This document shows positions 19,202-28,277 of a DNA stretch of 54,981 nt, piece by piece; position 1 is the stretch's first letter; each line of letters opens with the position of its first letter. The stretch is taken from contig MGIW01000005.1 of the NCBI GenBank assembly GCA_001793945.1, positions 1 to 54,981 of the forward strand. Direction: 5' to 3'. This DNA comes from Candidatus Wolfebacteria bacterium RIFOXYD12_FULL_48_21. GTDB taxonomy: Bacteria > Patescibacteriota > Minisyncoccia > UBA6257 > UBA9933. Below the pieces are notes generated by a model. That model saw only the letters and a program-made list of their open reading frames with translations. It ran no database searches and had not been told where the DNA came from. A program made the position numbers and the translations under genes.

Positions 19202-19948
19202 TTACCTCTTATCTTGTTTCTCGTATTCCCTAAACGCATCCACAATCGGTTGAAACCCGCCTTCCAAAACTTTTTCAATATTGTGCCACTTCTTGCCGAT
19301 GCGGTGGTCGGTGATGCGGTCATCGGGGAAGTTATAGGTGCGGATCTTTTCACTGCGATCGCCAGTGCCTATTACGGTGCGCAATGCGCCAAGCTTTGCC
19401 ATTTCTTCCTGCTGTTTGATGTCGTAGAGTTTTGCGCGCAACATGCTCATGGCCGTTTCGCGGTTTCCGAATTGCGATCGGCCCGATTGGGATGAAACGA
19501 CAATGCCACTTGGTTTATGTACGATGCGAACGGCGGTTTCCACTTTGTTTACATTTTGTCCGCCCGGGCCGGAGGATCGGAAGAAGGAAACATCGAGATC
19601 GCCATCCTTTATTTCGACTTCGGTCGGCTTTACCTCGGGCATCACCAGAACGGATATGGTCGAAGTATGTATGCGGCCTTGGCGCTCCGTCTTGGGTACG
19701 CGCTGTACGCGATGCACGCCAGACTCCTGTTTTAGATCATTGTATGCGCCGGCCCCTTCGACCGTGGCGACGAACGATTTGTAGCCGTCGAATGTTTCGG
19801 CATTGAAGTCTTCAACATTGAACTTCCATCCGCGGATGGTGGCATATTTTTGATACATGCGCGCCAGCTCGCCTGCAAAAATAGCCGCTTCGTCTCCGCC
19901 AGCCCCTGCCCGTATTTCAAGAATGATCTTTTGGATTTCACCTTGCAT
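19202..19948 (-). CDS. prfA: Peptide chain release factor 1, lacking N-terminal domain 1
   Basis: IRAGAGGDEAAIFAGELARMY, HRVQRVPKTERQGRIHTS, SSGPGGQNVNK, RTYNFPDDRITDHR. Confidence 0.88.
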   Translation of the reverse strand: MQGEIQKIILEIRAGAGGDEAAIFAGELARMYQKYATIRGWKFNVEDFNAETFDGYKSFVATVEGAGAYNDLKQESGVHRVQRVPKTERQGRIHTSTISVLVMPEVKPTEVEIKDGDLDVSFFRSSGPGGQNVNKVETAVRIVHKPSGIVVSSQSGRSQFGNRETAMSMLRAKLYDIKQQEEMAKLGALRTVIGTGDRSEKIRTYNFPDDRITDHRIGKKWHNIEKVLEGGFQPIVDAFREYEKQDKR

Positions 19949-19966
19949 ATATATATATATATATAT
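19947..19966. repeat. (AT)10 microsatellite abutting the prfA start codon
   Basis: CATATATATATATATATATATCCC. Confidence 0.9.
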
Positions 19967-20060
19967 CCCTATAATTGAAAAAAGGTCAAATATGACTAAA
20001 TATATTGTCATTCCCGCGGAGGCGGGAATCCAGTACAAATAATAATAAAAAAATAAACCC

Positions 20061-20519
20061 ATGGAAGGAGCACCAAAACACCAGCCATCACCAGAAGAAA
20101 TGAAAAAGGCGGAAGAATCGATGACGGAGGAGCAAAAGGGAATGACGGATGAGAGGACTTTTGATCGGTGGAAACCAAAAGGTGAATTCATAAAAGAGAC
20201 CTATAAAGAAGATAAAACAGGGCGCGCTTCGTCTTTGGGAGGTCGCGTGGAAGATTACGAAGCGTTGGACATCAAAGAGCTTGAAGTGCCGCTTTATCCG
20301 TTGCATGGAGACAGAATGAGAATTAAAATTTTGCCGGATGGGCGGACTTTAGAGAATAGAGGAGATCTTATAAAATACGGGAGCAAGAGTGATGCCTCTG
20401 AGTTAAGAGAGCTTGTATCAAGAGACCTTGAGTCGAAAAAAGCTGAGTATGAAAGGTTGGGGAAAGATATTCAACTTCTCGAAAAGGCAAAAGAAGCATT
20501 AGACAAAAAAACCGCTTAA
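20061..20519 (+). CDS. Hypothetical protein
   Basis: Intact ORF ending in a terminator hairpin. Confidence 0.6.
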   Translation: MEGAPKHQPSPEEMKKAEESMTEEQKGMTDERTFDRWKPKGEFIKETYKEDKTGRASSLGGRVEDYEALDIKELEVPLYPLHGDRMRIKILPDGRTLENRGDLIKYGSKSDASELRELVSRDLESKKAEYERLGKDIQLLEKAKEALDKKTA

Positions 20520-20530
20520 GCGGTTTTTTT
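20505..20530 (+). terminator. Terminator AAAAAAACCGCTTAAGCGGTTTTTTT
   Basis: Perfect stem with T tract. Confidence 0.85.
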
Positions 20531-20669
20531 GACCTGCAATGTAATGTCTTGCGATGACGATAATGTAACGACATCCGACATCGTTACATAGCGACATTTG
20601 CATACATCTGTTGAAATGTTATCATTTCACTATGAACCGTGAAGCAATCATCGCAAAATCTGCCGACCT

Positions 20670-21071
20670 ATGCCTAACTTAACAAAACAAGAAATCAAGA
20701 AGGCTGTTATATATTGGCAAACCGTGGCAAAGCACGATTATGAAACAATGGCAGGCTTGTTCAAAATAAAACGGTATTCTGACTGCTTGTTCTACGGGCA
20801 TCTTGTATTGGAGAAGACACTCAAGGCCTTGGTAGTAAAAAATACGGGTGCGCATCCGAAGCCGATTCATAATTTGTCAGTTTTAGCGCAAGATGCGTGT
20901 ATCGAGCTGTCAAAAGAAGACAGGGAATTCCTGGCAGAAGTGAACAAGTTCAATATTCACGCGCGATATCCCGATTACAAATTGGCATTTTATAAGTTGT
21001 GCGATCTGGATTATACGAAACCGAGAATTGAAAAGATAAAGGCACTATCTAAACAGTTATGGCAAATGTAA
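20670..21071 (+). CDS. HEPN-domain protein
   Basis: DYETMAGLFKIKRYSDCLFYGHLVLEKTLKALVV...FNIHARYPDYK. Confidence 0.85.
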   Translation: MPNLTKQEIKKAVIYWQTVAKHDYETMAGLFKIKRYSDCLFYGHLVLEKTLKALVVKNTGAHPKPIHNLSVLAQDACIELSKEDREFLAEVNKFNIHARYPDYKLAFYKLCDLDYTKPRIEKIKALSKQLWQM

Positions 21072-21379
21072 AAACATTTAATGAAATAAAGGATACGGTC
21101 ATCAGATATAAATCGCTTTTGGAAAGTGATAATTTTCCGGTGGAGAAAATGATCATTTTTGGGTCCTCCGCAAAAGGCACCGCTAAGGAATATAGCGATA
21201 TAGATGTGTGTGTAGTATCGGATAAATTCGCTCGAAATAAAGATAAGCATGAAACATATCTCTGGAAAAAGGCGATGGAAGTCGATGCGCGCATAGAGCC
21301 GGTCGCGTACGCACCAAAGGATTTTATCAATGCCGATCCGTTGGCGTATGAGATAAAGAAGCTTGGCGTGGTTGTATAA
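21059..21379 (+). CDS. MNT-type nucleotidyltransferase
   Basis: FGSSAKGTAKEYSDIDVCVV; overlaps the HEPN gene. Confidence 0.88.
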   Translation: MANVKTFNEIKDTVIRYKSLLESDNFPVEKMIIFGSSAKGTAKEYSDIDVCVVSDKFARNKDKHETYLWKKAMEVDARIEPVAYAPKDFINADPLAYEIKKLGVVV

Positions 21380-21399
21380 GATGCTACACAAAGCAATCC

Positions 21400-21735
21400 A
21401 TGTCTAAGCGTGATGCAAAATTGTATATAGAGGGCATCAAGAATGCGATCGAAAAGATTGCGCGATATACGGACGAGATGTCATTTGGCGATTTCGCGAA
21501 CGATGAAAAGACATTTGATGCAGTTATCTGGAATGTCATCGTCATCGGAGAGGCTATTACAAATATCCCCGAAGATATCAAGGGAGAATACCCTGGTGCG
21601 CCATTGAATGAAATGGTTAATATGCACAATAAGATGATACATGAGTATTTCGAAGCAAATGATAATACCGTGTGGGAGGCGATCAAAAAGGATATCCCGA
21701 AATTAAAAGAACAGATAGAAAAGATAGTGTTATGA
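21400..21735 (+). CDS. HepT-like (DUF86) protein with altered catalytic motif
   Basis: DAVIWNVIVIGEAITNIPEDI...MHNKMIHEYFEAN. Confidence 0.75.
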   Translation: MSKRDAKLYIEGIKNAIEKIARYTDEMSFGDFANDEKTFDAVIWNVIVIGEAITNIPEDIKGEYPGAPLNEMVNMHNKMIHEYFEANDNTVWEAIKKDIPKLKEQIEKIVL

Positions 21736-22040
21736 TCAAAAAATTCGCATGGCGGTTTTTTGATAAGGAAAAGTTGATATTCAACATCCGCACAGTATTA
21801 TATAGATATATGACCTACCGGTTTACATCCATTATTAATAAAGAGGGCAATATCTATGTCGCCAAGTGCGCCGAATTGGGTGTGGTCAGCCAGGGGAAGA
21901 GTATCGAAATAGCCAATAAGAACCTCAAAGAGGCAGTCGGATTATATCTCGAAGATAATCCAAAAGGGAAGAAAAAGATTTTTGGAAAGCGGGAAGGAGA
22001 TAAACCAGAGTCAAAAAAACCGCTTAAGCGGTTTTTTTGA
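21732..22040 (+). CDS. HicB-like (UPF0150) protein
   Basis: YRFTSIINKEGNIYVAKCAELGVVSQGKSIEIANKNLKEAVGLYLED; ATGA overlap with previous gene. Confidence 0.6.
   Translation: MIKKFAWRFFDKEKLIFNIRTVLYRYMTYRFTSIINKEGNIYVAKCAELGVVSQGKSIEIANKNLKEAVGLYLEDNPKGKKKIFGKREGDKPESKKPLKRFF
22014..22039 (+). terminator. Terminator AAAAAAACCGCTTAAGCGGTTTTTTT
   Basis: Same hairpin as 20505-20530. Confidence 0.8.
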
Positions 22041-22142
22041 CTCTGAAATCCGAGAGTGCGAGCATGTGAAAATGGTGGATCAAATGGACGATAAAAATTT
22101 CCTCAGAAACTGCGGTGTCTGAGCGGCGAACAGGAGGCGACG

Positions 22143-22222
22143 ACTTGGCGTTGCTAGCCCAGTAGGGCGTGCAACGTGCCCGAGTGTCGGAGCCGATAGG
22201 TATTCTACGGCTCCGACCAAGT
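22143..22222. other. Putative structured element E1 (multi-stem)
   Basis: ACTTGG/CCAAGT outer stem; CGTTGC/GCAACG; GCCC-AGTA-GGGC; GTCGGAGCCG/CGGCTCCGAC. Confidence 0.5.
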
Positions 22223-22282
22223 AGTTTCGTAAGAAATTTTAGAGTCCATTCCGCCATTTTTATTCGCTCGCGATTTTTGCCC

Positions 22283-22367
22283 TTGGCGTTGCTAACGATC
22301 CGCCAGTCAGCGGAGAGTGTGCAACGGGCCGGGCTGTCGGATTCGATTCTTCTTACGCGAAACCGAC
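22283..22367. other. Putative structured element E2, diverged copy of E1
   Basis: CTTGGCGTTGC.../GCAACG; TCCGC-CAGTCA-GCGGA; GTCGGATTCG/CGAAACCGAC. Confidence 0.5.
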
Positions 22368-22457
22368 GGCTCCACTTTTTATAAAAAAAGTGGAAGAAGA
22401 TGAGTTTGGCGCTTGCCGGAAAGTATATAGGAGAAGCCTATAAAAAACAAAAAAGGC

Positions 22458-22709
22458 TTATTCAGCCTTTTTGTTTTTGGAAACGCGGACCTTCTTGACC
22501 GGTGCCACTTTGGCGACGGCGCGAGCCTTGAACTTCTCGACGCGTCCTGCAGTGTCCATAACCTTTGCTTTTCCGGTGTAAAACGGGTGGCAGTTATAGC
22601 AGATATCGACATCAAACTTGTTTTGGGTCGATCCAACGGTGGTCTTGTTGCCGCATACGCAGCTCACTTCCGCGACCATATTGTATTTTGGGTGGATTTT
22701 AGCCTTCAT
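22458..22709 (-). CDS. rpmE: 50S ribosomal protein L31
   Basis: [21 protein letters not shown]...[26 protein letters not shown]. Confidence 0.93.
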   Translation of the reverse strand: MKAKIHPKYNMVAEVSCVCGNKTTVGSTQNKFDVDICYNCHPFYTGKAKVMDTAGRVEKFKARAVAKVAPVKKVRVSKNKKAE

Positions 22710-22854
22710 AATAGTGATAGCACCATCAGGTGCGATACAAGGAATACTATAGGGTTTTGGTTATTTCGTCAATATGCCCGCGGGTGGTGTACTTATTTGT
22801 GGGTCATGTGGTATACTAAGGACATTAATACATTAACACAATAATAACCACAGC

Positions 22855-25335
22855 ATGAAACCAAGCAACATACTGCGGCGCGTATCGATCATGATGCTGG
22901 CGCTGGCAATGGCGGGAAGTGTGCCGTTATCGGCGCTGGCACAAGAAGCGCAAACGCGAGAAAGTTTGCCGTGTTTTGATTTCTATCCATATATGGCGCT
23001 CAAGGTAAAGGCGTCGCTGGCAAAAGATACATATGTGCCGGGAGAATCGGCGCAGCTTGCGCTTGATGTGTATAATGATCACTCAAAAACATCGGTCATG
23101 AACGCAAAGGCATTGTTGCAGGTCCGTAAATATACGCCCGGTTCGACCGAGACCGTTTTGTTGCAGGAAGTGGACCTTGGCGGGGGATTGAGCTACCCGC
23201 ACGGACAGAACAGCACGAACAATTTTACATTTGTGGTGCCTGTATGGTTGCCGAACGGGCTGTATCAGGGTTCGATCGCAATAACGGAAAACGGTTACAA
23301 CATAGCGGGGCTGCCGTTCACGCAAGACAATGTTGGTGCAACTTTTGCGTTTCAAGTAAATGATGGCGGAAATAAAAACGCGGATATCGCATTTATAAAA
23401 GAATCTCAGGCGACCATTAACGGGGAAAGTGCAAGTTCGTTTAGACCGCCGCTTGTCATAACGGAACAGGAGCTGCCGGCAAAGATCATAGTACCGGTGG
23501 TCAATCCGAATGCAAAGCAAATAACTGGGGTTATGACTGCTGAATTGTTCAATTGGGATGAAACGCGAAACAAACTCGCGCAGGATACAAAACAGATGGT
23601 AGTAAATGCGAACGGCAAATCTTCGTTTGAGTTTGCGACGCCTGCGACGCTACAACCGGGTACATATATGGCGCGCATGCGATATGAAGCAAACGGGCAA
23701 AGCGCCATAGCAAAGATCCGATTCTCGGTGCCGGGCATAACGCCGGATGTGTTTTATAGCGGTATCGTTGAGGTTGATGGTGTACAACAGATCGTATCAT
23801 GTGTAGGAAACAATGCACCGGTTTCGGCGGATCCGACCATTGCCGCTACATTGCCGGAAGGGAAGGTGGTCGTTTCGGTGATAGATCCGCAATCCGGCGA
23901 AGTGCTTGCGACAGGCGAGCAAACGGGGGCCATATATCCGGCCCGGACTCCGAAGCTGTATCGTAGCGCGGTGACCGAAGATATGCCGGCGATGATCACG
24001 CTCAAAACGGATGTGTACGACGCGGCGGGTAATTTGTTGATGAGCAAACAGATAACGACGACAAATCCGAAAGCGGCCGAAGAAAAAGGAAATGGTGGCA
24101 TGTTGAATTGGTACACGATCATCGCGATCATCGTTATCGTAGGGGGCGGTATCGCCGGAGCGGCATGGTATTGGAGTAAGAAAAAGGCGGCACTGCCAAC
24201 GGCAATGATCGTACTCTTTGCGATCGCATCGGCGACAGTGCTGGCGGTAACACAGTGGGAGCCGAAAAGCGACATTGCGAACGCACAATCGTTTGCGGAT
24301 GTACCGTCGGCAAGCGCAGTTGTGTTTAACGATGGCGCATGGATGGTTACCGGAAGTTTTAGTGTCGATTACATTGCTCCGTCTGAGGTAAAAGGAGGAG
24401 ATGTGTTTACGGTAACAAAAATAAATCAAGGCGAGGTAACCGAGGCATTTCTTAATAATGCGGATCCACCGTTGGAGTACGGCAGAAATGCGGCATCCAT
24501 AACCTACAGAAGTGGATTGGGGAGAGACAGAAGTTTTACATTTCCGTACGCCGATACATGGGCCAGCGATAACAATGGCGTAATCGCATGTGTTACGGTC
24601 GATGAAAATACGGCGCGATGTACGGTTGATGTAAATAAAAGCGCAAACTTTGGGCAGGGGGCTCCGGTACAACTTGCGCTGCGACGGGATGTGGAAGGGG
24701 TGGAAGCGTTGAACCGAACCAAGACAATCACGGTAAAATCTGTAAAACCCATCGTCGATCTGCGGATAAATGGCAGCGCCGCGCCTATAGCGCTTGAAGT
24801 GCCAAACACTGCCGCAACATTGTCGTGGACGATAGAAAATCCCGCAAGTTCATGTCAATTGACTGGCAGTCTGAATCAAGCGGCATCGCATAACGCAAAT
24901 AATTCCTTGTCGTTGGGAACATTGACGCGCGGAACTGTGGCGCCAGGAAGCGGCAAGACATATTCATATACTATGTCATGTACGAGTCCACAGGGTCTCG
25001 TGTCCGATCCGAAAACAGTATCGGCGACCGTGTGGGAGTATCCGAAATGTTCCGCATTTTCGATCGATCCGTCTATGATAACATTGCCGGATTCCGCGAC
25101 CGCATCGTGGTTATGCAACTATGTGAATCGGTGCGAGATCACAAACAACAAAGATGCGTCTATCGTAGGGTTGACCGTGACCGGGAAGCAATCGTCCGGC
25201 GAAGCCGAGTTGCGTCCGACGGCAAGCACGCAATATACGATGACCTGTAATGGATTGGATGGAACGACAACATCGTCTGTCAGCGTGCAGATAGAAGGAG
25301 AAGACGGAAGAAGAATCCGCGAGGACCTTCCCTGA
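22855..25335 (+). CDS. Large secreted/membrane-anchored surface protein
   Basis: Signal-peptide-like N-terminus, beta-rich repeats, internal TM segments (NWYTIIAIIVIVGGGIAGAAWYW). Confidence 0.65.
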   Translation: MKPSNILRRVSIMMLALAMAGSVPLSALAQEAQTRESLPCFDFYPYMALKVKASLAKDTYVPGESAQLALDVYNDHSKTSVMNAKALLQVRKYTPGSTETVLLQEVDLGGGLSYPHGQNSTNNFTFVVPVWLPNGLYQGSIAITENGYNIAGLPFTQDNVGATFAFQVNDGGNKNADIAFIKESQATINGESASSFRPPLVITEQELPAKIIVPVVNPNAKQITGVMTAELFNWDETRNKLAQDTKQMVVNANGKSSFEFATPATLQPGTYMARMRYEANGQSAIAKIRFSVPGITPDVFYSGIVEVDGVQQIVSCVGNNAPVSADPTIAATLPEGKVVVSVIDPQSGEVLATGEQTGAIYPARTPKLYRSAVTEDMPAMITLKTDVYDAAGNLLMSKQITTTNPKAAEEKGNGGMLNWYTIIAIIVIVGGGIAGAAWYWSKKKAALPTAMIVLFAIASATVLAVTQWEPKSDIANAQSFADVPSASAVVFNDGAWMVTGSFSVDYIAPSEVKGGDVFTVTKINQGEVTEAFLNNADPPLEYGRNAASITYRSGLGRDRSFTFPYADTWASDNNGVIACVTVDENTARCTVDVNKSANFGQGAPVQLALRRDVEGVEALNRTKTITVKSVKPIVDLRINGSAAPIALEVPNTAATLSWTIENPASSCQLTGSLNQAASHNANNSLSLGTLTRGTVAPGSGKTYSYTMSCTSPQGLVSDPKTVSATVWEYPKCSAFSIDPSMITLPDSATASWLCNYVNRCEITNNKDASIVGLTVTGKQSSGEAELRPTASTQYTMTCNGLDGTTTSSVSVQIEGEDGRRIREDLP

Positions 25336-25349
25336 TCTCAGTGATATAA

Positions 25350-25379
25350 AACGCCGGTCTTTGACCGGCGTTTTTATTG
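25350..25379 (+). terminator. Rho-independent terminator
   Basis: AAACGCCGGTCTTTGACCGGCGTTTTTATT. Confidence 0.85.
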
Positions 25380-25493
25380 TAAAAATAGGGTATTTTATAC
25401 AGCTCCCGGCGGGGCGGAAGCGGAAATAACAAATGGGGAAACTGGAGTTTTCTGTGCACTGTGAACCGTTGACCGTGGACGGCCCCAAACCTC

Positions 25494-25521
25494 TTGACAA
25501 GGGGTTAAATCTCTATATAAT
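25494..25521 (+). promoter_or_regulatory. Sigma70-type promoter of the 16S gene
   Basis: TTGACA - 16 nt - TATAAT. Confidence 0.85.
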
Positions 25522-25587
25522 GGCTAATACTGTCTGAGAGAAGTGACCAGCTATTTGTAAACCGAATAACATCGATGTGAGTCGATG

Positions 25588-25620
25588 AAGAAGAACATCC
25601 AAAGTTTTTTTAGTTGTCCA
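25588..25620 (+). other. 5' arm of pre-16S processing stem
   Basis: GAAGAACATCCAAAG...TTTTTTAGTTGTCCA complementary to 27259-27291. Confidence 0.85.
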
Positions 25621-25679
25621 ATGATAAAGGATTAGGAGTTGATTTACGAAAGCAGTTCGATGTTTTCGTGGATCATTTT

Positions 25680-27200
25680 CTATAATGAGGGTTTGATCCT
25701 GGCCCAGGATGAACGCTGGCGGCGTGGATAAGGCATGCAAGTCGAACGAACCCTTCGGGGTTAGTGGCGAACGAGTTAGTAACGCCTTGGTACTTACCGT
25801 ATAGTCAAGAATAACCAGCCGAAAGGTTGGCTAATACTTGATAGTCTCGAAAGAGTAAAGGAGCAATCCGCTATACGATAGGCCTAGGTCCTATCAGCTA
25901 GTTGGTAAGGTAACTGCTTACCAAGGCTACGACGGGTAGGGGGAGTGAGAGCTTGACCCCCAACGACGGCACTGAGACACGGGCCGTACACCTACGGGTG
26001 GCAGCAGTCGAGAATATTCCACAATGGGCGAAAGCCTGATGGAGCGACGCCGCGTGCAGGAAGAAGGCCTTCGGGTTGTAAACTGCTTTTCTAGGAGAAA
26101 AAGTCTGGCCAATTGTGCTCGCTAATTTCGGTTAGTGGGTGCAATTGGCTAGATTGATGGTACCTTAGGAATAAGGGGTTGCTAACTTCGTGCCAGCAGC
26201 AGCGGTAATACGAAGACCCCAAGCGTTATCCGGATTTATTGGGCGTAAAGAGAGAGCAGGAGGTTTGGTGCGTCTGTTGTTAAATCCCACCGCTCAACGG
26301 TGGAACTGCAATGGATACGACCAGACTAGAGGATACTAGAGGTTACTGGAACACACAGTGTAGGGGTGAAATCCGTTGATATTGTGTGGAACACCAAAGG
26401 CGAAGGCATGTAACTGGAGTATTCCTGACTCTGAGTCTCGAAAGCGTGGGGAGCAAAAAGGATTAGATACCCTTGTAGTCCACGCCGTAAATGATGTTCA
26501 CTAGCTATCGGAAGTATCGACCCTTTCGGTGGCGAAGCTAACGCGTTAAGTGAACCGCCTGGGAAGTACGGTCGCAAGACTAAAACTCAAAGGAATAGAC
26601 GGGGACTCGCACAAGCGGTGGATCATGTGGTTTAATTCGATGGTACACGAGGAACCTTACCAGGGCTTGAAATTCTACTGAATGCGGTTGGAAACGATCG
26701 AGGCTTAAGATTTATCTTTGGCAGTAGGACAGGTGCTGCACGGTCGTCGTCAGCTCGTGGCGTGAGCTGTTCCCTTAAGTGGGGTAACGAGCGCAACCCT
26801 CGTCCTGTGTTACAAGTGTCACAGGAGACTGTCCGCTTTAAGCGGAAGGAAGGTGGGGATGACGTCAGATCAGCGTGGCCCTTTGATGCCCTGGGCTACA
26901 CACATGATACAATGGTCAAGACAAAGGGTTGCCAAGCCGTAAGGCGGAGCTAATCTCAAAAACTTGGCCTCAGTTCGGATTGAGGGCTGAAACTCGCCCT
27001 CATGAAGTTGGAATCGCTAGTAATCGTGGATCAGATATGCCACGGTGAATACGTTCTCGAGTCCTGTACTCACCGCCCGTCACACCAAGGGAGCTGGTAG
27101 CGGATAGAGTCTCACCTAGCGTGGGATGAGTTCGAGATCAGTGACAGGGGTGAAGTCGTAACAAGGCACGCGTAGCGGAAGCTGTGCGTAGATTAATTAA
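25680..27200 (+). rRNA. rrs: 16S ribosomal RNA
   Basis: GTTTGATCCTGG...GAACGCTGGCGGC; GTGCCAGCAGCAGCGGTAATAC; ATTAGATACCCTTGTAGTCC; GTCGTAACAAGG. Confidence 0.98.
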
Positions 27201-27258
27201 ATATTTTTAGAGTCGGTTTTTAATGGTTTTGATCGTGGAGCCATAAGTCACGATTCTT

Positions 27259-27291
27259 TGGACGACTAAAAAAGGTTTGGATGTTCTTCAT
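27259..27291 (+). other. 3' arm of pre-16S processing stem
   Basis: TGGACGACTAAAAAAGGTTTGGATGTTCTTC. Confidence 0.85.
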
Positions 27292-27316
27292 TATTATTCG
27301 GTTTGTAGACAGTATT

Positions 27317-27347
27317 AAAAAACAGATGAGTGGTCATCTGTTTTTTA
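27317..27347 (+). terminator. Terminator of the 16S unit
   Basis: AAAAAACAGATGAGTGGTCATCTGTTTTTT. Confidence 0.88.
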
Positions 27348-27377
27348 ATTCGTGGATTTTTATAATTGTTTTTGTAT

Positions 27378-27460
27378 TGTCATTCCGAGTGGAGTGGTAC
27401 TCCACGGAATCGAGGAATCTGCAATGCATTGTCATTCCCGTGAAAACGGGAATCCATTTC
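27378..27460. repeat. Interspersed repeats
   Basis: GTCATTCCGAGTGGAGTGG...; GTCATTCCCGTGAAAACGGGAATCCA. Confidence 0.8.
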
Positions 27461-27495
27461 AATAAAAAAAGCGGCCATTGCTGGCCGCCCGGGGC

Positions 27496-27744
27496 TTACC
27501 ATGGAGCACCGCTTAAGAGGGCTTTGCGGATCATCCTTAAGGTTAGGCGCTCTCCATGGTTTAGATACAGGGCGTTGCCAATGAAGAATAAAATGACGTA
27601 GATCATTATATAGAGTGCAAATACTTCATTGGCTCGGAATGATCCTCTGTCAGAAAGTTGGCACAGGATGCCGACCATAAATACGAGTATGGCCGCGATA
27701 TAACTCGCCGGCCAAACAACATTCTTCAGATAATTGAGTATCAT
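27496..27744 (-). CDS. Small membrane protein (82 aa)
   Basis: Three hydrophobic segments; SD aaaggag on the minus strand. Confidence 0.55.
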   Translation of the reverse strand: MILNYLKNVVWPASYIAAILVFMVGILCQLSDRGSFRANEVFALYIMIYVILFFIGNALYLNHGERLTLRMIRKALLSGAPW

Positions 27745-27889
27745 ATCCCACTCCTTTTAATATTATGCCCGAAGGCTTGGTAAGGTTCCAAACTGTTTAT
27801 AAATATATTATACACCCAATATATATATTTGTCAAGGGACTAAAAAGGGCATAAAACAGGGGATTTTATGCCGCCTCCGGCGGAAAGTT

Positions 27890-28075
27890 GAACTGGATCC
27901 CGGGTCAAGCCCGGGATGACAGCCTATTGCATTGTCATTCCGAGCCCGTTCGACAAGCTCAGGATAAACTCCGCAGTACTCTGCGAAGTCGAGGAATCTG
28001 TAGTAAAAAACGGATCTCTCGTCCGCCCGCTGGCGGATCGGGTGACAATGCGCGAGAATGACAAAAGTTATTCAT
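27890..28075. repeat. Interspersed palindromic repeats
   Basis: GGATCCCGGGTCAAGCCCGGGATGACA; TCATTCCGAGCCCGTTCGACAAGCTCAGGATAAACTCCGCAGTACTCTGCG. Confidence 0.85.
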
Positions 28076-28277
28076 GTCGCAAGTAGCATAATACAAGTAG
28101 TATGTAGCAAGTAGCATGAAACATGTCGCATGTAGTATGTGGCAAGTAGAATGTAGTATGTAGTATGTCCCACATCTCACCCCTCATACCTCACATCTCC
28201 CATCTCCCACCCCATACCCCATGTTGTTGGTTACTCAAAGTATGATATACTATACAAATAGATAGACATTTACCGCT

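Noticed and set aside
22041-22400. Possible tRNA/tmRNA/SRP/RNase P gene
   Set aside because: No anticodon arm, tag ORF, SRP GGAAGCA loop or RNase P conserved segments found; kept only as an uncharacterised structured element.
28075-28225. AGTAGCATGTAGTATG / CACATCTCATACC tract as a coding gene (73-aa ORF on minus strand)
   Set aside because: Low-complexity repeat; translation is a repetitive artefact.
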